This document shows, one piece after another, positions 6,361-6,575 of a stretch of 6,575 bases of DNA (within the stretch, counting starts at the first letter, position 1; every line of letters begins with the position of its first letter). The translations under genes and the position numbers were made by a program. The stretch covers positions 1 through 6,575 of the forward strand of contig JAGGYO010000192.1 of assembly GCA_021162505.1 (NCBI GenBank), written 5' to 3'. Source of the DNA: a bacterium (GTDB lineage: Bacteria; AUK180). The notes under the pieces are model-generated. The model searched no databases. It was not told the origin of the DNA and was given only the letters and a program-made list of their open reading frames with translations.

Positions 6361-6388
6361 TGTCATTCCTGACCTGATCAGGAATCCA
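6361..6388 (-). repeat. Hairpin repeat unit D (TGGATT...AATGACA, inverted)
   Basis: Read on the minus strand this 28-base unit begins TGGATT and ends AATGACA, the same ends as the unit at 6322-6351. It forms an 8-base stem, ATTCCTGA (6365-6372) with TCAGGAAT (6378-6385), and contains the 10-base palindrome CCTGATCAGG (6373-6382). ATTCC...GGAAT hairpins with these ends are a widespread class of dispersed intergenic repeat in bacteria. Confidence 0.8.
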
Positions 6389-6404
6389 GTATTTTCTTTT
6401 AATT

Positions 6405-6430
6405 GCCTGTCCAGCACCTTCTTGGTGCTG
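6405..6430. repeat. Hairpin repeat unit E (GCCTGTCC plus stem-loop)
   Basis: GCCTGTCC (6405-6412, repeated from 6273-6280) leads into a 7-base perfect stem, CAGCACC (6412-6418) with GGTGCTG (6424-6430), with loop TTCTT. It lies 14 bases past the stop of the minus-strand gene that ends at 6444. Neither strand shows the tight T-run expected of an intrinsic terminator right after the stem; the nearest is five Ts at 6441-6445 on the plus strand. Confidence 0.6.
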
Positions 6431-6443
6431 TGGTCAACCGTTT

Positions 6444-6575
6444 TTAGTGCTCTAAGGCTTTTTTTACATTTTCTTTTTTTGAAAATAATTTAAATAAAAT
6501 AAAATTGATTATTATAAAAATTAATGAATATAAAACGAAATATACATTTTTTCCCGTATTATGTATATATAAAGC
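6444..6575 (-). CDS. C-terminal end of a probable membrane protein, cut by the window edge
   Basis: On the minus strand a frame open from the last base of the window runs 43 codons to a TAA at 6444-6446. It encodes a short polar stretch (ALYIHNTGKN), a hydrophobic segment of about 18 residues (VYFVLYSLIFIIINFILF) and a lysine-rich end (KLFSKKENVKKALEH). A final membrane helix followed by a positive cytoplasmic tail is typical of multi-pass membrane proteins such as polysaccharide transporters, but the family cannot be told from this piece. Support comes from the open frame in very AT-rich DNA, where chance stops are frequent, and from the repeat units beginning just after the stop. T-rich DNA gives hydrophobic residues by chance, so some doubt remains. 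Confidence 0.5.
   Translation of the reverse strand, partial: ALYIHNTGKNVYFVLYSLIFIIINFILFKLFSKKENVKKALEH

Larger units (their letters stand above)
6039..6443. other. Intergenic region filled with hairpin repeats
   Basis: About 405 bases between the FHA gene and the next minus-strand gene. The FHA promoter occupies the left end. The rest holds five hairpin units with T-rich linkers, including T8 runs at 6166-6173 and 6213-6220. A plus-strand open frame from 6075 to 6377 crosses this region but reads through the repeats, has no good ribosome binding site and gives a low-complexity product, so I do not call it. I see no tRNA or structured RNA gene. Confidence 0.75.

Noticed and set aside
6075..6377. 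Plus-strand open frame of 100 codons
   Set aside because: It translates through the hairpin repeats and T-rich linkers, lacks a ribosome binding site and overlaps the FHA promoter on the other strand.
6175..6430. Series of repeats that might be a CRISPR array
   Set aside because: Units differ in sequence, orientation and spacing, and there are no identical direct repeats with regular spacers.
6412..6445. CAGCACC/GGTGCTG hairpin as an intrinsic terminator
   Set aside because: The five Ts come ten bases after the stem on the plus strand, and no plus-strand gene ends here; on the minus strand no T-run follows.

Overview
This is a strongly AT-rich bacterial window dominated by one tightly packed plus-strand gene run (positions 1 to 5689). 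A short minus-strand part follows, with an FHA-domain gene, about 400 bases of repeat-filled spacer, and the tail of a probable membrane-protein gene cut by the window end. The DUF3108-type exported protein hints at a diderm (Gram-negative-type) cell. The low GC, lysine- and phenylalanine-rich proteins and hairpin repeats built on TGGATT...AATGACA would fit an uncultivated or deep-branching diderm lineage, but I cannot assign a phylum from the sequence alone.

Plus-strand run: (1) an unrecognised, probably mostly helical protein whose beginning lies before base 1; (2) a soluble DagK/YegS-type lipid kinase; (3) an M20-family zinc peptidase/deacylase with a complete metal-ligand set; (4) an exported DUF3108-type protein; (5) RuvX/YqgF, a Holliday junction resolvase-fold nuclease; (6) MltG, the membrane-anchored endolytic transglycosylase. 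Every junction overlaps (11, 4, 4, 20 and 17 bases), so the six genes are almost certainly one transcript with coupled translation. The set is housekeeping in nature: lipid recycling, peptide or acyl-amino-acid hydrolysis, an envelope protein, an RNase H-fold nuclease and peptidoglycan strand cleavage. The RuvX-MltG adjacency is seen in many bacteria.

Minus-strand part: a 120-residue single-domain FHA protein ends tail-to-tail with MltG, overlapping it by 14 bases. It has a near-perfect sigma-70-type promoter (TTGACT, 17 bases, TATAAT) just upstream. Its N-terminus carries a threonine with Asp at +3, a possible docking site for its own FHA domain.

The spacer from 6039 to 6443 has no convincing gene but holds at least five hairpin repeat units. 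Two of them form an inverted pair that could fold as a cruciform. From 6444 to the end, a minus-strand open frame encodes a hydrophobic segment and a lysine-rich tail.

I see no clearly novel defence or mobile system here. The most interesting points are the paired repeat structure, the FHA protein's possible self-recognition site and its overlap with mltG, and the unrecognised protein at the left edge.
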